Part shown: positions 1-5,205 of the stretch, piece by piece
How the letters are laid out: each line of letters opens with the position of its first letter
How positions within the stretch are numbered: position 1 is the stretch's first letter
Assembly (NCBI GenBank): GCA_026710525.1
Contig: JAPOQT010000101.1
Coordinates: 1 to 5,205 of the forward strand
Direction: 5' to 3'
Length of the DNA: 5,205 bases
Source of the DNA: Pseudomonadota bacterium
GTDB taxonomy: Bacteria; Bdellovibrionota_B; Oligoflexia; Oligoflexales; Bin106
Notes under the pieces: generated by a model
What the model was told of the DNA's origin: nothing
The model's database searches: none
What the model saw: the letters and a program-made list of their open reading frames with translations, nothing else
Translations under genes and position numbers: made by a program

Positions 1-825
1 GGTCTGAATTTAATTATTCCCATTATTGATAAGCCAAGAAAGGTGATTTGGGTGGGGGTTAGGGGTAGTAGTTATACCCACAAAATCGATCTTCGCGAGA
101 CGGTCCTCGATGTTCCTGAACAAGCAGTGATTACCAAAGACAATGTGAATATTCACATTGATGCTCTGCTTTATGTTCAGATTACATCGCCGAAATTAGC
201 GGCTTATGAGATTGCCCATTTACCTCGTGCTGTGTCAGAACTAGCACAGACAACGTTAAGGAATGTCATTGGTGAGATGGATCTAGATGAAAGTCTTGCC
301 TCAAGGGATCTTATTAACTCAAAATTAAAAAAGATTCTCGATGAAGCCACTGACAAGTGGGGCACGAAAGTGAATCGAGTTGAGCTGAAAAACATTAGTC
401 CGCCACCAGATATTCAAGCTGCTATGGAGAAACAAATGCAAGCTGAAAGGGAAAGACGAGCAAAAGTTTTACAGGCTGAAGGTGACAAACAATCGCGAAT
501 TGCTCGCTCAGAAGGTCAAAAACAAGAAAAAATCAATTTAGCTACTGGTGACAAAGAGGCTCAAGTGCAGCAAGCTTTAGGTGAAGCTGAGGCCATCCGT
601 GAAGTAGCCACAGCTAAGCAAGAAGCGATAAATAAAGTGAAGGCAGCTTTTGCGGGTAATGATCAACTAACGTCTCAGTTTCTCGTGGCTACTGACTATC
701 TCAAAGCCTTTGATGGTTTTAACCAAAAGCCAGGTGATAAAGTTTTTGTGCCTTATGAAGCCTCCACTGTGCTATCAGGATTTGGTGCTGTGAAGGATTT
801 ACTTGGTATGAATACAAAGGGATAG
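1..825 (+). CDS. SPFH/Band 7 (stomatin-like, QmcA/paraslipin type) membrane protein, 5'-truncated by the window edge
   Basis: The frame is open from base 1 (GLNLIIPIIDKPRKV...) to TAG at 823-825, about 274 residues, so the start and the N-terminal membrane anchor lie upstream. The SPFH core is clear: GLNLIIPIID matches the family's 'PGLNFxIPFID', and IDLRETVLDVPEQ followed by VITKDNV is the family signature. After it come LRNVIGEMDLDE and VELKNISPPPDIQAAMEKQM. A long charged coiled coil follows (about bases 430-650, rich in AE, Q, K and R), then a C-terminal segment with VFVPYEAS, typical of paraslipins. Such proteins form oligomeric scaffolds on the inner membrane and often pair with an NfeD protein, which is not visible here. 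The GTG at 43 is not the real start, because homology continues upstream of it. purD follows 39 bases later on the same strand with no visible terminator between them. The family call is firm; the exact subfamily and role are not. Confidence 0.93.
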   Translation, partial: GLNLIIPIIDKPRKVIWVGVRGSSYTHKIDLRETVLDVPEQAVITKDNVNIHIDALLYVQITSPKLAAYEIAHLPRAVSELAQTTLRNVIGEMDLDESLASRDLINSKLKKILDEATDKWGTKVNRVELKNISPPPDIQAAMEKQMQAERERRAKVLQAEGDKQSRIARSEGQKQEKINLATGDKEAQVQQALGEAEAIREVATAKQEAINKVKAAFAGNDQLTSQFLVATDYLKAFDGFNQKPGDKVFVPYEASTVLSGFGAVKDLLGMNTKG

Positions 826-853
826 CATCCTGGTTACTTAAGGTGAAGCGTTG

Positions 854-860
854 AAAGAGG
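854..860 (+). promoter_or_regulatory. Ribosome binding site of purD
   Basis: AAAGAGG lies 4 bases before the ATG at 865 and 7 bases before the in-frame GTG at 868. The spacing suits the GTG slightly better, so the protein may begin one codon later than annotated. Either choice keeps the N-terminal NVLLVGGG strand intact. Confidence 0.55.
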
Positions 861-864
861 TTCG

Positions 865-2199
865 ATGGTGAATGTCCTGCTGGTGGGTGGGGGAGCTAGG
901 GAATCAGCTCTCGCTTATAAAATGAGCCAATCAAGTTATTTGAGCACCCTGTATCTCGTTGGTTGCAACCCAACGGCTTCTGGTTATGGTCAGGTGGTTT
1001 CTTGGCCGAGTGTGTTAGACGGCAGTGGTTTTAACACCGAGGAAAAATTTGATGGTAGTCGTCAAAATCACCTTAAAATCTTAGCCGGATGGTGTAAGAG
1101 TCATGCTATTGATTTGGTTGTTTCAGGTCCTGAGGCGCCGATTTGTGCCGGTCTCTCTGACATTTTGGCGCAGCAGGATATTCCATGTTTTGCTCCGAGT
1201 GCCCATCTTTCACAGTTAGAGGGATCGAAGACTTTTGCTAAACAGTTGATGATAGAAGCTGGCATTCCCACTGCGAGGTTTAGCCTAGCACATGCCTTTG
1301 ATGAAGCAAGGCAGCTAGCGGTATCACATTTTATCCGTCGTCATCAGGGTGTGGTCATCAAGGCTGATGGTTTGGCTGGTGGTAAAGGAGTGTTTGTTTG
1401 CCACACGGAAAAAGATGTATCCGAGGCTTTGGAAAGACTCTCTCAATCAATGGCCAAAGCATGTCCTGTGTTACTGTGTGAAGATTTGCTCCATGGCGAA
1501 GAATGTTCTTATTTTGCCATGATTTCAGGGGATACGATTATTCCCATGGGGTTTGTGCGAGATTATAAGCGACTGCGTGATGGTGACCTTGGGCCAAATA
1601 CGGGTGGTATGGGGGCATACACCCCATTGCCTTGGCTGGAGCAGAATACGACTAACCCGGAATCAATGGTGATTTCCCAAGTCATTCAACCTTTGATAAA
1701 AACCTTAAAGCAGAAAAATCTGTCATATACTGGATTTTTGTATGTCGGTCTCATGTGGACTGAATCAGGTCCTCAGGTCCTTGAGTTTAACATTCGTCTT
1801 GGTGATCCTGAAGCTCAGGTGCTAGCTTTGGCTGATCAACGAGATTGGTTAGGTTGTATGAGAGATGTCATGAGTGGTCATGGACAACCATCGGCTAATC
1901 TCCGCCCGACAGTGGGTGTGGTGATGACCAGTCCTCATTATCCGTGGAATCATGAAGTAAGCACACCTTGCTTGTTACCACAAGAAGTTTGGCAGTCAGA
2001 TGGTAAGACTAGGGTTTTTGGCGCTGCTGTCAGGGAGTCTTCAGATGGTTTTTATGCCAAGGAGGGTAGGATACTGACGATAGTGAGTCAAGGCCAGACA
2101 CTCGCTGAGTCTCGAGAGAGTTGTTACCGGCGAGCCCAATTCATTAAATCTTACTGGCCTAACTCTCATATGCGAACTGATATTGCTGAGTTACCATGA
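865..2199 (+). CDS. purD: Phosphoribosylamine--glycine ligase (GAR synthetase), divergent
   Basis: This cytoplasmic ATP-grasp enzyme joins 5-phosphoribosylamine, glycine and ATP to give GAR, step two of de novo purine synthesis. At 444 residues it is slightly longer than E. coli PurD (about 429), mainly through extra sequence near residues 41-68. Visible signatures are the N-terminal nucleotide-fold strand VLLVGGGARESAL (4-16), VSGPEAPICAGL (86-97), LEGSKTFAK (118-126), the ATP-grasp loop KADGLAGGKGV (166-176), DGDLGPNTGGMGAY (239-252) and the metal/ATP motif EFNIRLGDPEAQ (307-318). The C-terminal domain ends with GRILTIVSQGQTLAES and RTDIAEL, so the protein is full length. Several usually constant residues differ: GGREHA reads GARESA, QDHKR reads RDYKR, and the PGNxGT and GYPG signatures are not recognisable (NPTASG, SPHYPW). 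The identity is secure. Normal activity is likely because the ATP-grasp core is kept, but it is not certain. It sits between the SPFH gene and the TsaC-like gene and is probably co-transcribed with them. Confidence 0.96.
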   Translation: MVNVLLVGGGARESALAYKMSQSSYLSTLYLVGCNPTASGYGQVVSWPSVLDGSGFNTEEKFDGSRQNHLKILAGWCKSHAIDLVVSGPEAPICAGLSDILAQQDIPCFAPSAHLSQLEGSKTFAKQLMIEAGIPTARFSLAHAFDEARQLAVSHFIRRHQGVVIKADGLAGGKGVFVCHTEKDVSEALERLSQSMAKACPVLLCEDLLHGEECSYFAMISGDTIIPMGFVRDYKRLRDGDLGPNTGGMGAYTPLPWLEQNTTNPESMVISQVIQPLIKTLKQKNLSYTGFLYVGLMWTESGPQVLEFNIRLGDPEAQVLALADQRDWLGCMRDVMSGHGQPSANLRPTVGVVMTSPHYPWNHEVSTPCLLPQEVWQSDGKTRVFGAAVRESSDGFYAKEGRILTIVSQGQTLAESRESCYRRAQFIKSYWPNSHMRTDIAELP

Positions 2200-2249
2200 A
2201 CAACATGAACAAAACAATGAAAATTTATCAACATATTGATGACTGCTGA
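2196..2249 (+). CDS. Possible 17-codon coupling ORF between purD and the TsaC-like gene
   Basis: An ATG at 2196 overlaps the purD stop (ATGA). The frame reads MNNMNKTMKIYQHIDDC and ends in TGA at 2247-2249, which itself overlaps the ATG of the next gene (TGATG). It therefore exactly bridges two genes that lie about 50 bases apart. Its own Shine-Dalgarno is poor (only CTGAG-like bases just upstream), and two further in-frame ATGs lie at 2205 and 2217. The peptide resembles nothing I recognise. The most economical reading is a translational relay that delivers ribosomes to the start at 2249, which has no visible Shine-Dalgarno. A chance reading frame in an AT-rich spacer is a real alternative. 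Confidence 0.35.
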   Translation: MNNMNKTMKIYQHIDDC

Positions 2250-2959
2250 TGACTACTGTATCAGACGCCAGAGAGGCACTTGAATTTCAAGATCATTTTA
2301 ATCGAGGAGAGATTTGTCTTCATCCAGCTGGTCGTCTTTGGGGGTTGACTTGTGATCCGAGAAATGAACGTAGTTTTAACCGGTTGTATGATATTAAGAA
2401 AAGGCCACGACACAAGAAGGTCCTTTTTTTGTGTCAGAGTGCGTCACTAGCTTTTAAATATTGGCCAAATCTAGGCACAAATTGGCAAACGTTAATTTAT
2501 CGATTATGGCCTTGTCCAATATCTTTTGTGGCTCAATGTGCCAAACCTTACTATGATCCTAAACTAACAGTGATAGCAGGTTGGCGTGATCTAGGTATAC
2601 GGATGCAGGATTCTCGAGAGCATCCTTGGTTTGCCCAGTTTTGGCGAGATCACTCTGTTCATCTTATTCCGACAACAAGTATTAACCACAGTGGCGAGTC
2701 ACCAATAACAAGGTGCCAGGAAATCATTGATTTTGCTGAAGCCCATCAGGTATTTATTCCAGCTAGTTTTAGGAGGTTAAGTGAATTCACTGATCCTGTG
2801 GATGGCTTAGCTCAGCCATCGGCTATTGTTAGGATCAGGGGAGAAGACTCATATCAAATTATACGCCTAGGCCCTTATCAACGAAGTGCTATTATTGCCA
2901 TGCTTGATCCTCTTCGCATAATATTAACACCTATGCAGGAAGGTCGGCACGATGAATAG
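2249..2959 (+). CDS. Divergent Sua5/YciO/YrdC-family protein, TsaC-like (threonylcarbamoyl-AMP synthase)
   Basis: The family makes threonylcarbamoyl-AMP from threonine, bicarbonate and ATP for t6A37 in ANN-decoding tRNAs. The order of motifs follows E. coli TsaC: GEICLHPAGRLWGLTCDP (20-37, for 'AYPTEAVFGVGCDP'), IKKRPRHKKVL (49-59, for 'LKQRPVDKGL'), LWPCPISFVA (86-95, for 'RWPGPVTFV'), LGIRMQD (115-121), IPTTSINHSGE (140-150, for 'VSTSANLSG'), QPSAIVRI (189-196) and IIRLG (204-208). The nucleotide-side KxRP and SxNxSG elements survive, but the usual PTE signature is PAGR, WPGP is WPCP and TSAN is TSIN. At 236 residues it is longer than TsaC (about 190), with roughly 28 residues after IIRLG, but lacks the separate Sua5 C-terminal domain. 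The ATG at 2249 directly follows an in-frame TGA (2240-2242) with only CTG codons between, so the start is well bounded; no Shine-Dalgarno is visible. Family membership is likely. Whether it is the working TsaC, a paralogue of changed role, or degenerating is open. Confidence 0.8.
   Translation: MTTVSDAREALEFQDHFNRGEICLHPAGRLWGLTCDPRNERSFNRLYDIKKRPRHKKVLFLCQSASLAFKYWPNLGTNWQTLIYRLWPCPISFVAQCAKPYYDPKLTVIAGWRDLGIRMQDSREHPWFAQFWRDHSVHLIPTTSINHSGESPITRCQEIIDFAEAHQVFIPASFRRLSEFTDPVDGLAQPSAIVRIRGEDSYQIIRLGPYQRSAIIAMLDPLRIILTPMQEGRHDE
2937..2944 (+). promoter_or_regulatory. Strong Shine-Dalgarno inside the end of the TsaC-like gene
   Basis: AGGAAGGT is the best Shine-Dalgarno-like sequence I noticed in the window. 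It lies 7 bases before an ATG at 2952 that overlaps the TsaC-like gene's stop (TAG at 2957-2959). It also encodes the last residues QEGR of that protein, so it could be fortuitous. Its placement is exactly what a coupled downstream gene would have. Confidence 0.45.
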
Positions 2960-2987
2960 CACGGTGATTTGTGGTTTGAGTAATTAA
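2952..2987 (+). pseudogene. Start of a lost or truncated downstream operon gene (11 codons)
   Basis: The ATG at 2952 overlaps the preceding gene by 8 bases and has a well-spaced Shine-Dalgarno. The frame reads MNSTVICGLSN and stops at TAA 2985-2987. Beyond that stop the same frame gives an unrecognised stretch of 19 residues (LRADIKTGALPVG...) before TGA/TAA codons accumulate. In many gammaproteobacteria tsaC is followed closely by another gene such as aroE, but these residues do not resemble AroE or anything else I know. It may be a remnant of a deleted gene, a short leader peptide, or chance. Confidence 0.25.
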
Positions 2988-3154
2988 CTCAGAGCAGATA
3001 TTAAGACAGGAGCTTTACCAGTAGGTTTTATTCGGATAGTTGAGTAAAATTGTAACCCACTTGAATAACAGGTTTTTTGCGCACAAAATTCTTAAAAGTA
3101 CACACGACAGCCATATTATTTCTGCAGTGATTATATTTTATCAGGTCTTTTTGA

Positions 3155-3163
3155 GTGCTTGAG
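3155..3163 (-). repeat. GTGCTTGAG, 9-base inverted partner of 3221-3229
   Basis: GTGCTTGAG at 3155-3163 is the exact reverse complement of CTCAAGCAC at 3221-3229. The 75 bases they enclose also contain GAGAT (3178-3182), ATCTC (3193-3197) and GAGAT (3202-3206), which could form competing short stems. A 9-base match over this distance can occur by chance. It is noted because the same CTCAAG core recurs at 3219, 3374 (inverted) and, in a relaxed form, 5112. Confidence 0.35.
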
Positions 3164-3218
3164 GTTCAGCATTTTTGGAGATTTTTTTTCCCATCTCGAA
3201 TGAGATATATGTCAACAC

Positions 3219-3244
3219 TTCTCAAGCACCATGTGCCATGTCAA
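3219..3244 (+). repeat. Copy 1 of the TTCTCAAG...CATGTCAA motif
   Basis: TTCTCAAG (3219-3226) is followed, after a 10-base segment containing the small stem GCAC-CAT-GTGC (3226-3236), by CATGTCAA (3237-3244). The same two half-motifs recur closer together at 3374-3390 (inverted) and at 5112-5127 (direct, downstream of the nuclease pseudogene). The similarity is visible but short. Confidence 0.4.
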
Positions 3245-3373
3245 TAGTTTAAATGCAATGCTGTGTATGATAAAATGGGCGGCATATTCAAGTATGACGA
3301 TGGTGTGAAAGAGCAAAGTCAGTTTGGTTACCACCATGGGTTGATGTGATGGTGCGCAGTATTGGTTATTATC

Positions 3374-3398
3374 GTTGCATGTCTTGAGAATTTTGATC
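3374..3398 (-). repeat. Copy 2 of the motif, inverted; possible left arm of an imperfect inverted repeat
   Basis: The + strand reads GTTGCATGTCTTGAGAA and then TTTTGATC. Its reverse complement contains TTCTCAAGACATGCAA, matching copies 1 and 3. Read on the + strand it aligns with the reverse complement of 5103-5128 (GTTGACATGTTCTTGAAATA and on to GAATC), with single-base gaps and most positions identical. Together they form an imperfect inverted repeat around the pseudogene. This could mark the edges of an inserted segment, but gapped matches of this length are weak evidence. Confidence 0.4.
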
Positions 3399-3547
3399 CC
3401 CTCGCCGACACATAAAATAGTTGTTAGAAGACTTGTGGGCTCGCGCTATTTCCTATCATACGGATGATCTTCTAGGATATTTGGTTAAAAGCAAGTATTC
3501 TAGAGAGTGATAGTTGGTAGACCACGAATGTCCATTTGGTAAAACTC

Positions 3548-3553
3548 CAGAGG
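3548..3553 (+). promoter_or_regulatory. Ribosome binding site that decides the start of the nuclease pseudogene
   Basis: CAGAGG ends 8 bases before the ATG at 3562. The in-frame TTG at 3514 would add 16 residues that do not resemble the family, whereas the protein from 3562 begins MYLPLGQSDFKNL, where family members begin (about 'M..LPIGxxDFkkLR'). Confidence 0.6.
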
Positions 3554-3561
3554 CATATGAT

Positions 3562-5104
3562 ATGTACCTTCCATTAGGCCAGTCAGATTTTAAAAATCTG
3601 AGAAACGAAGACTGCTATTACGTTGATAAGACACACCTCATTTATCAACTCCTTAAATCCCGTGTTCGTTATTATTTTCTCTCTCGTCCTCGTAGATTTG
3701 GTAAGAGTCTTCTTGTGAGCACACTCCAATACTTGTTTGAAGGAGAAAGAGAATTATTTAACGGTTTATATATTGAGGATAAGTGGGACTAGAATGAAAA
3801 ATATCCTGTAGTGCGACTCAGTTTTGGTGGTGAAATTCATACCCATGGGCTTATTAAAGGCAGTCTCCACAATCAACTTGAAAGTATTGCTGATAATGCC
3901 GGCTTAGATTTTGCTAAAATATTGAATCCATCTCCGGCAGAGACATTGCGCAACCTTATTAATAAATGGCAAAAGAAGACAGGTCAACAGGTGGTGGTAC
4001 TGATAGATGAACACGATAGGCCAATTTTAAATATCCTTGATCAGCCTGATATGGCCATAGCCAATAGGACTTATCTCCGAGACTTTTACAGTATTCTCAA
4101 AGAATGTGATCAGAGTTTGCGTTTTGTCTTTGTCACTGGTATTACCATGTTTTCTAAAGCGAGTATGTTCTCAGGACTCAACAATCTTAAAAATATTAGT
4201 TTAAGTCCCAGATATAACAGTATTTGTGGCTATACTGATCATGATTTAGATACGGTGTTTGCCGAGGAAATAAAAGAATTTGACCGAGAAAAAATCAGAA
4301 AATGGTATAACGGCTATAGTTGGTTAGGCACGGAAAAAATCTACAATCCTTTTGGACTGCTTTTACTTTTTGATGAAAAAACATTCGAAGACTGGTGGTT
4401 TGAAACCAGTGTTCCTTCTTATCTTTACAAACTCCTGAGAGAAGAACGAGTTAGTATCCAGGATTTAGATCCAGGTTTTTTAAGTAAAAAAGCTTTTTCT
4501 GTGTTTGATGTTGATAATATTGCATTACAAGCGGTCTTGTTTCAATGTGGCTATCTTACTATCACTGAAACAAAGGAAGTTCATGGTCAAAGAATGTACC
4601 GCTTAAACTATCCGAATCTTGAAGTTAAGCAGGCCTTGGCTGAAGGTTTTTTAGGATATATGACTAAGAACAGAAAGCTCAGGCTTGATAGAGTTATTAG
4701 AAAACCATCATTTTCAGGACTTTGCTGAAAAAGTTACGACTTACTTTGCTGGTGTTCCTCATGAGTGGCATAAAGATGGTTTAGCAGGTAAGGAGTCTTG
4801 GTATGCGACAGCCCTTTATTTTAGTTTTTGTACTGCTAATGCTGCTCTATGTGTTGAAGAATCAACAGCTCATGGTCGTAGTGATATGGTTCTCATTACC
4901 CAGAAAGAAGTTTTTTTGTTTGAATTTAAGGTAGCTGCCCAAGAAAAGGATAAAGATAAACTTCTTGATCAGGCGATGGCACAAATACGTGGGAAGGAGT
5001 ATGGTAAAAAATATCAGAATCGCGGTCAGCCTGTTCATTTGCTTGCTCTTGTTTTTGGTAAAGAAGAGCGCAGTCTTCTTGATTACCGTCATGATTTGAT
5101 GTGA
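3562..5104 (+). pseudogene. AAA-ATPase-like / PD-(D/E)XK nuclease family protein (DUF1703 type), broken by an amber codon and a frameshift
   Basis: The rebuilt protein is about 514 codons, a normal length for this family. The N-terminal ATPase-like part has LPLGQSDFKNLR (3-14), YYVDKTHLIYQLL (19-31), the Walker A-like RPRRFGKSLL (42-51), the Walker B-like VVVLIDEHDRPIL (144-156), FVTGITMFSKASMFSGLNNL (190-209), KWYNGYSW (247-254), IYNPF (260-264), WWFET (278-282) and LFQCGYLTI (326-334). The C-terminal nuclease part has ESWYATALYF (from base 4793), GRSDMVL (base 4874), the catalytic-type EFK (4922-4930) and QIRGKEYGKKY. Two lesions split it: TAG at 3790-3792 (codon 77) where the family usually has Trp, and a shift of one base (equivalent to +1) between about 4664 and 4684, after which the first frame ends at TGA 4726-4728. 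Members are common accessory genes, often in several copies per genome; their role is poorly known. Coding character is well kept around both lesions, so decay looks recent, unless they are sequencing errors. Confidence 0.9.
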
Positions 5105-5128
5105 TTCATATTTCAAGAACATGTCAAC
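5103..5128 (+). repeat. Copy 3 of the motif, just after the pseudogene stop; possible right arm of an imperfect inverted repeat
   Basis: Starting within the TGA stop codon, the segment includes TTTCAAGAACATGTCAAC (5111-5128), a direct and slightly degenerate copy of TTCTCAAG/CATGTCAA at 3219-3244. It is also an imperfect inverted match to 3374-3398. The remaining bases to 5205 hold only small stems (TGATA-TTC-TATCA at 5171-5183, ACAC-TGTC-GTGT at 5160-5171) and no supported gene. Confidence 0.4.
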
Positions 5129-5205
5129 TATCCCACCCTTATGATGAGCTCGCTTTAAGACACTGTCGTGTGATATTCTATCAATGATACATGAGCGAAA
5201 CCCGA

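Larger units (their letters stand above)
2960..3561 (+). other. Gene-poor spacer, about 600 bases, with short frame fragments and small repeats
   Basis: No coding region can be supported on either strand. In one + frame there are three consecutive pieces split by stops: 3155-3247 (GTG start, 30 codons, with MRYMSTLLKHH), 3275-3349 (ATG start, 24 codons, beginning MGGIFKYDDG) and a piece up to about 3411 containing VIIVACLENFDP. In the frame of the downstream pseudogene, 3421-3510 reads LLEDLWARAISYHTDDLLGY and on to tandem stops TGA TAG at 3508-3513. They read a little like decayed coding sequence but match no family I recognise. I see no clear rho-independent terminator for the upstream operon and no promoter with both hexamers well placed. 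The stretch also holds the small repeats listed separately. Confidence 0.6.

Noticed and set aside
43..45. GTG as the start of the SPFH protein
   Set aside because: The frame is open to base 1 and the residues before it (GLNLIIPIIDKPRK) match the family, so the gene begins outside the window.
204..395. Minus-strand 63-codon open frame inside the SPFH gene
   Set aside because: It lies wholly within a well-conserved coding region and its translation resembles nothing; it is an antisense shadow.
3193..3206. ATCTC-GAAT-GAGAT stem as a terminator
   Set aside because: The stem is only 5 bases and the T run lies before it on the + strand, so it does not have terminator layout on either strand.
3209..3244. 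Exact TTGACA hexamers on the minus strand as -35 boxes
   Set aside because: No -10 hexamer lies at suitable spacing on the minus strand for these or for the copy near 5121-5127; they belong to the small repeat motif.
3266..3271. TATGAT as a promoter -10 element
   Set aside because: No acceptable -35 hexamer lies 16-18 bases upstream, and no supported gene follows closely.
3514..3561. TTG start giving a 16-residue N-terminal extension of the nuclease gene
   Set aside because: The extension does not match the family, and the ATG at 3562 has a better-placed ribosome binding site and the expected N-terminus.
3790..3792. TAG decoded as pyrrolysine or another programmed residue
   Set aside because: The column is normally Trp, no special context is visible, and a second disabling lesion lies downstream; mutation is simpler.
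3811..4728. GTG at 3811 and TTG at 4685 as starts of two separate genes
   Set aside because: Both sit inside one conserved protein and have no convincing Shine-Dalgarno; they only mark where the frame reopens after the amber codon and the frameshift.
4862..5122. Minus-strand 86-codon open frame with hydrophobic residues, open on toward 5205
   Set aside because: It is antisense to the conserved nuclease motifs GRSD and EFK. Its hydrophobic look follows from Lys-rich codons on the other strand, and no family is recognisable.
5191..5205. ATG at 5191 (MSETR...) as the start of another gene
   Set aside because: No Shine-Dalgarno is visible and only five codons lie in the window; this cannot be judged.
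1..5205. CRISPR array, tRNA or rRNA genes, or a multi-gene defence island
   Set aside because: I saw no regularly spaced direct repeats, no tRNA-like cloverleaf or CCA end, no rRNA signatures, and only one broken accessory gene.

Overview
The window looks like a piece of a bacterial chromosome of moderate to low GC (low to mid 40s per cent by eye). The housekeeping proteins resemble gammaproteobacterial versions: a QmcA/paraslipin-type SPFH protein, PurD, and a protein built like the short E. coli-type TsaC. Signs of decay (a doubly broken gene, a gene-poor gap, unusually divergent PurD and TsaC-like proteins) would fit a host-associated or intracellular lineage. That placement is inference from gene flavour, not something the sequence proves.

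Layout, all on the + strand. Bases 1-825 are the 3' part of an SPFH/stomatin-like membrane scaffold gene whose start lies outside the window. A 39-base gap carrying a ribosome binding site leads into purD (865-2199), the ATP-grasp enzyme of step two of purine synthesis. A 17-codon ORF (2196-2249) overlaps the purD stop as ATGA and the next start as TGATG. Then comes a divergent Sua5/YciO/YrdC (TsaC-like) gene (2249-2959), the family that makes threonylcarbamoyl-AMP for the tRNA t6A modification. The tight spacing and absence of visible terminators suggest these genes are co-transcribed. A strong Shine-Dalgarno and an overlapping ATG at the TsaC-like gene's end open a reading frame that stops after 11 codons, as if a further operon member had been lost.

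Bases 2960-3561 hold no convincing gene, only short frame fragments and several copies of a small motif (CTCAAG followed by CATG) in both orientations. Bases 3562-5104 are a recognisable but broken gene of the AAA-ATPase-like plus PD-(D/E)XK nuclease family (DUF1703 type): one in-frame amber codon at a position that is normally Trp, and one frameshift just before the nuclease domain. A degenerate copy of the small motif follows its stop codon, so the accessory gene is bracketed by related short repeats.

The window is therefore a conserved metabolic/translation block on the left and a decayed accessory gene on the right. I did not find a convincing new multi-gene system. The most interesting items are the tiny coupling ORF, the altered signature residues of PurD and the TsaC-like protein, and the repeat-bracketed nuclease pseudogene.
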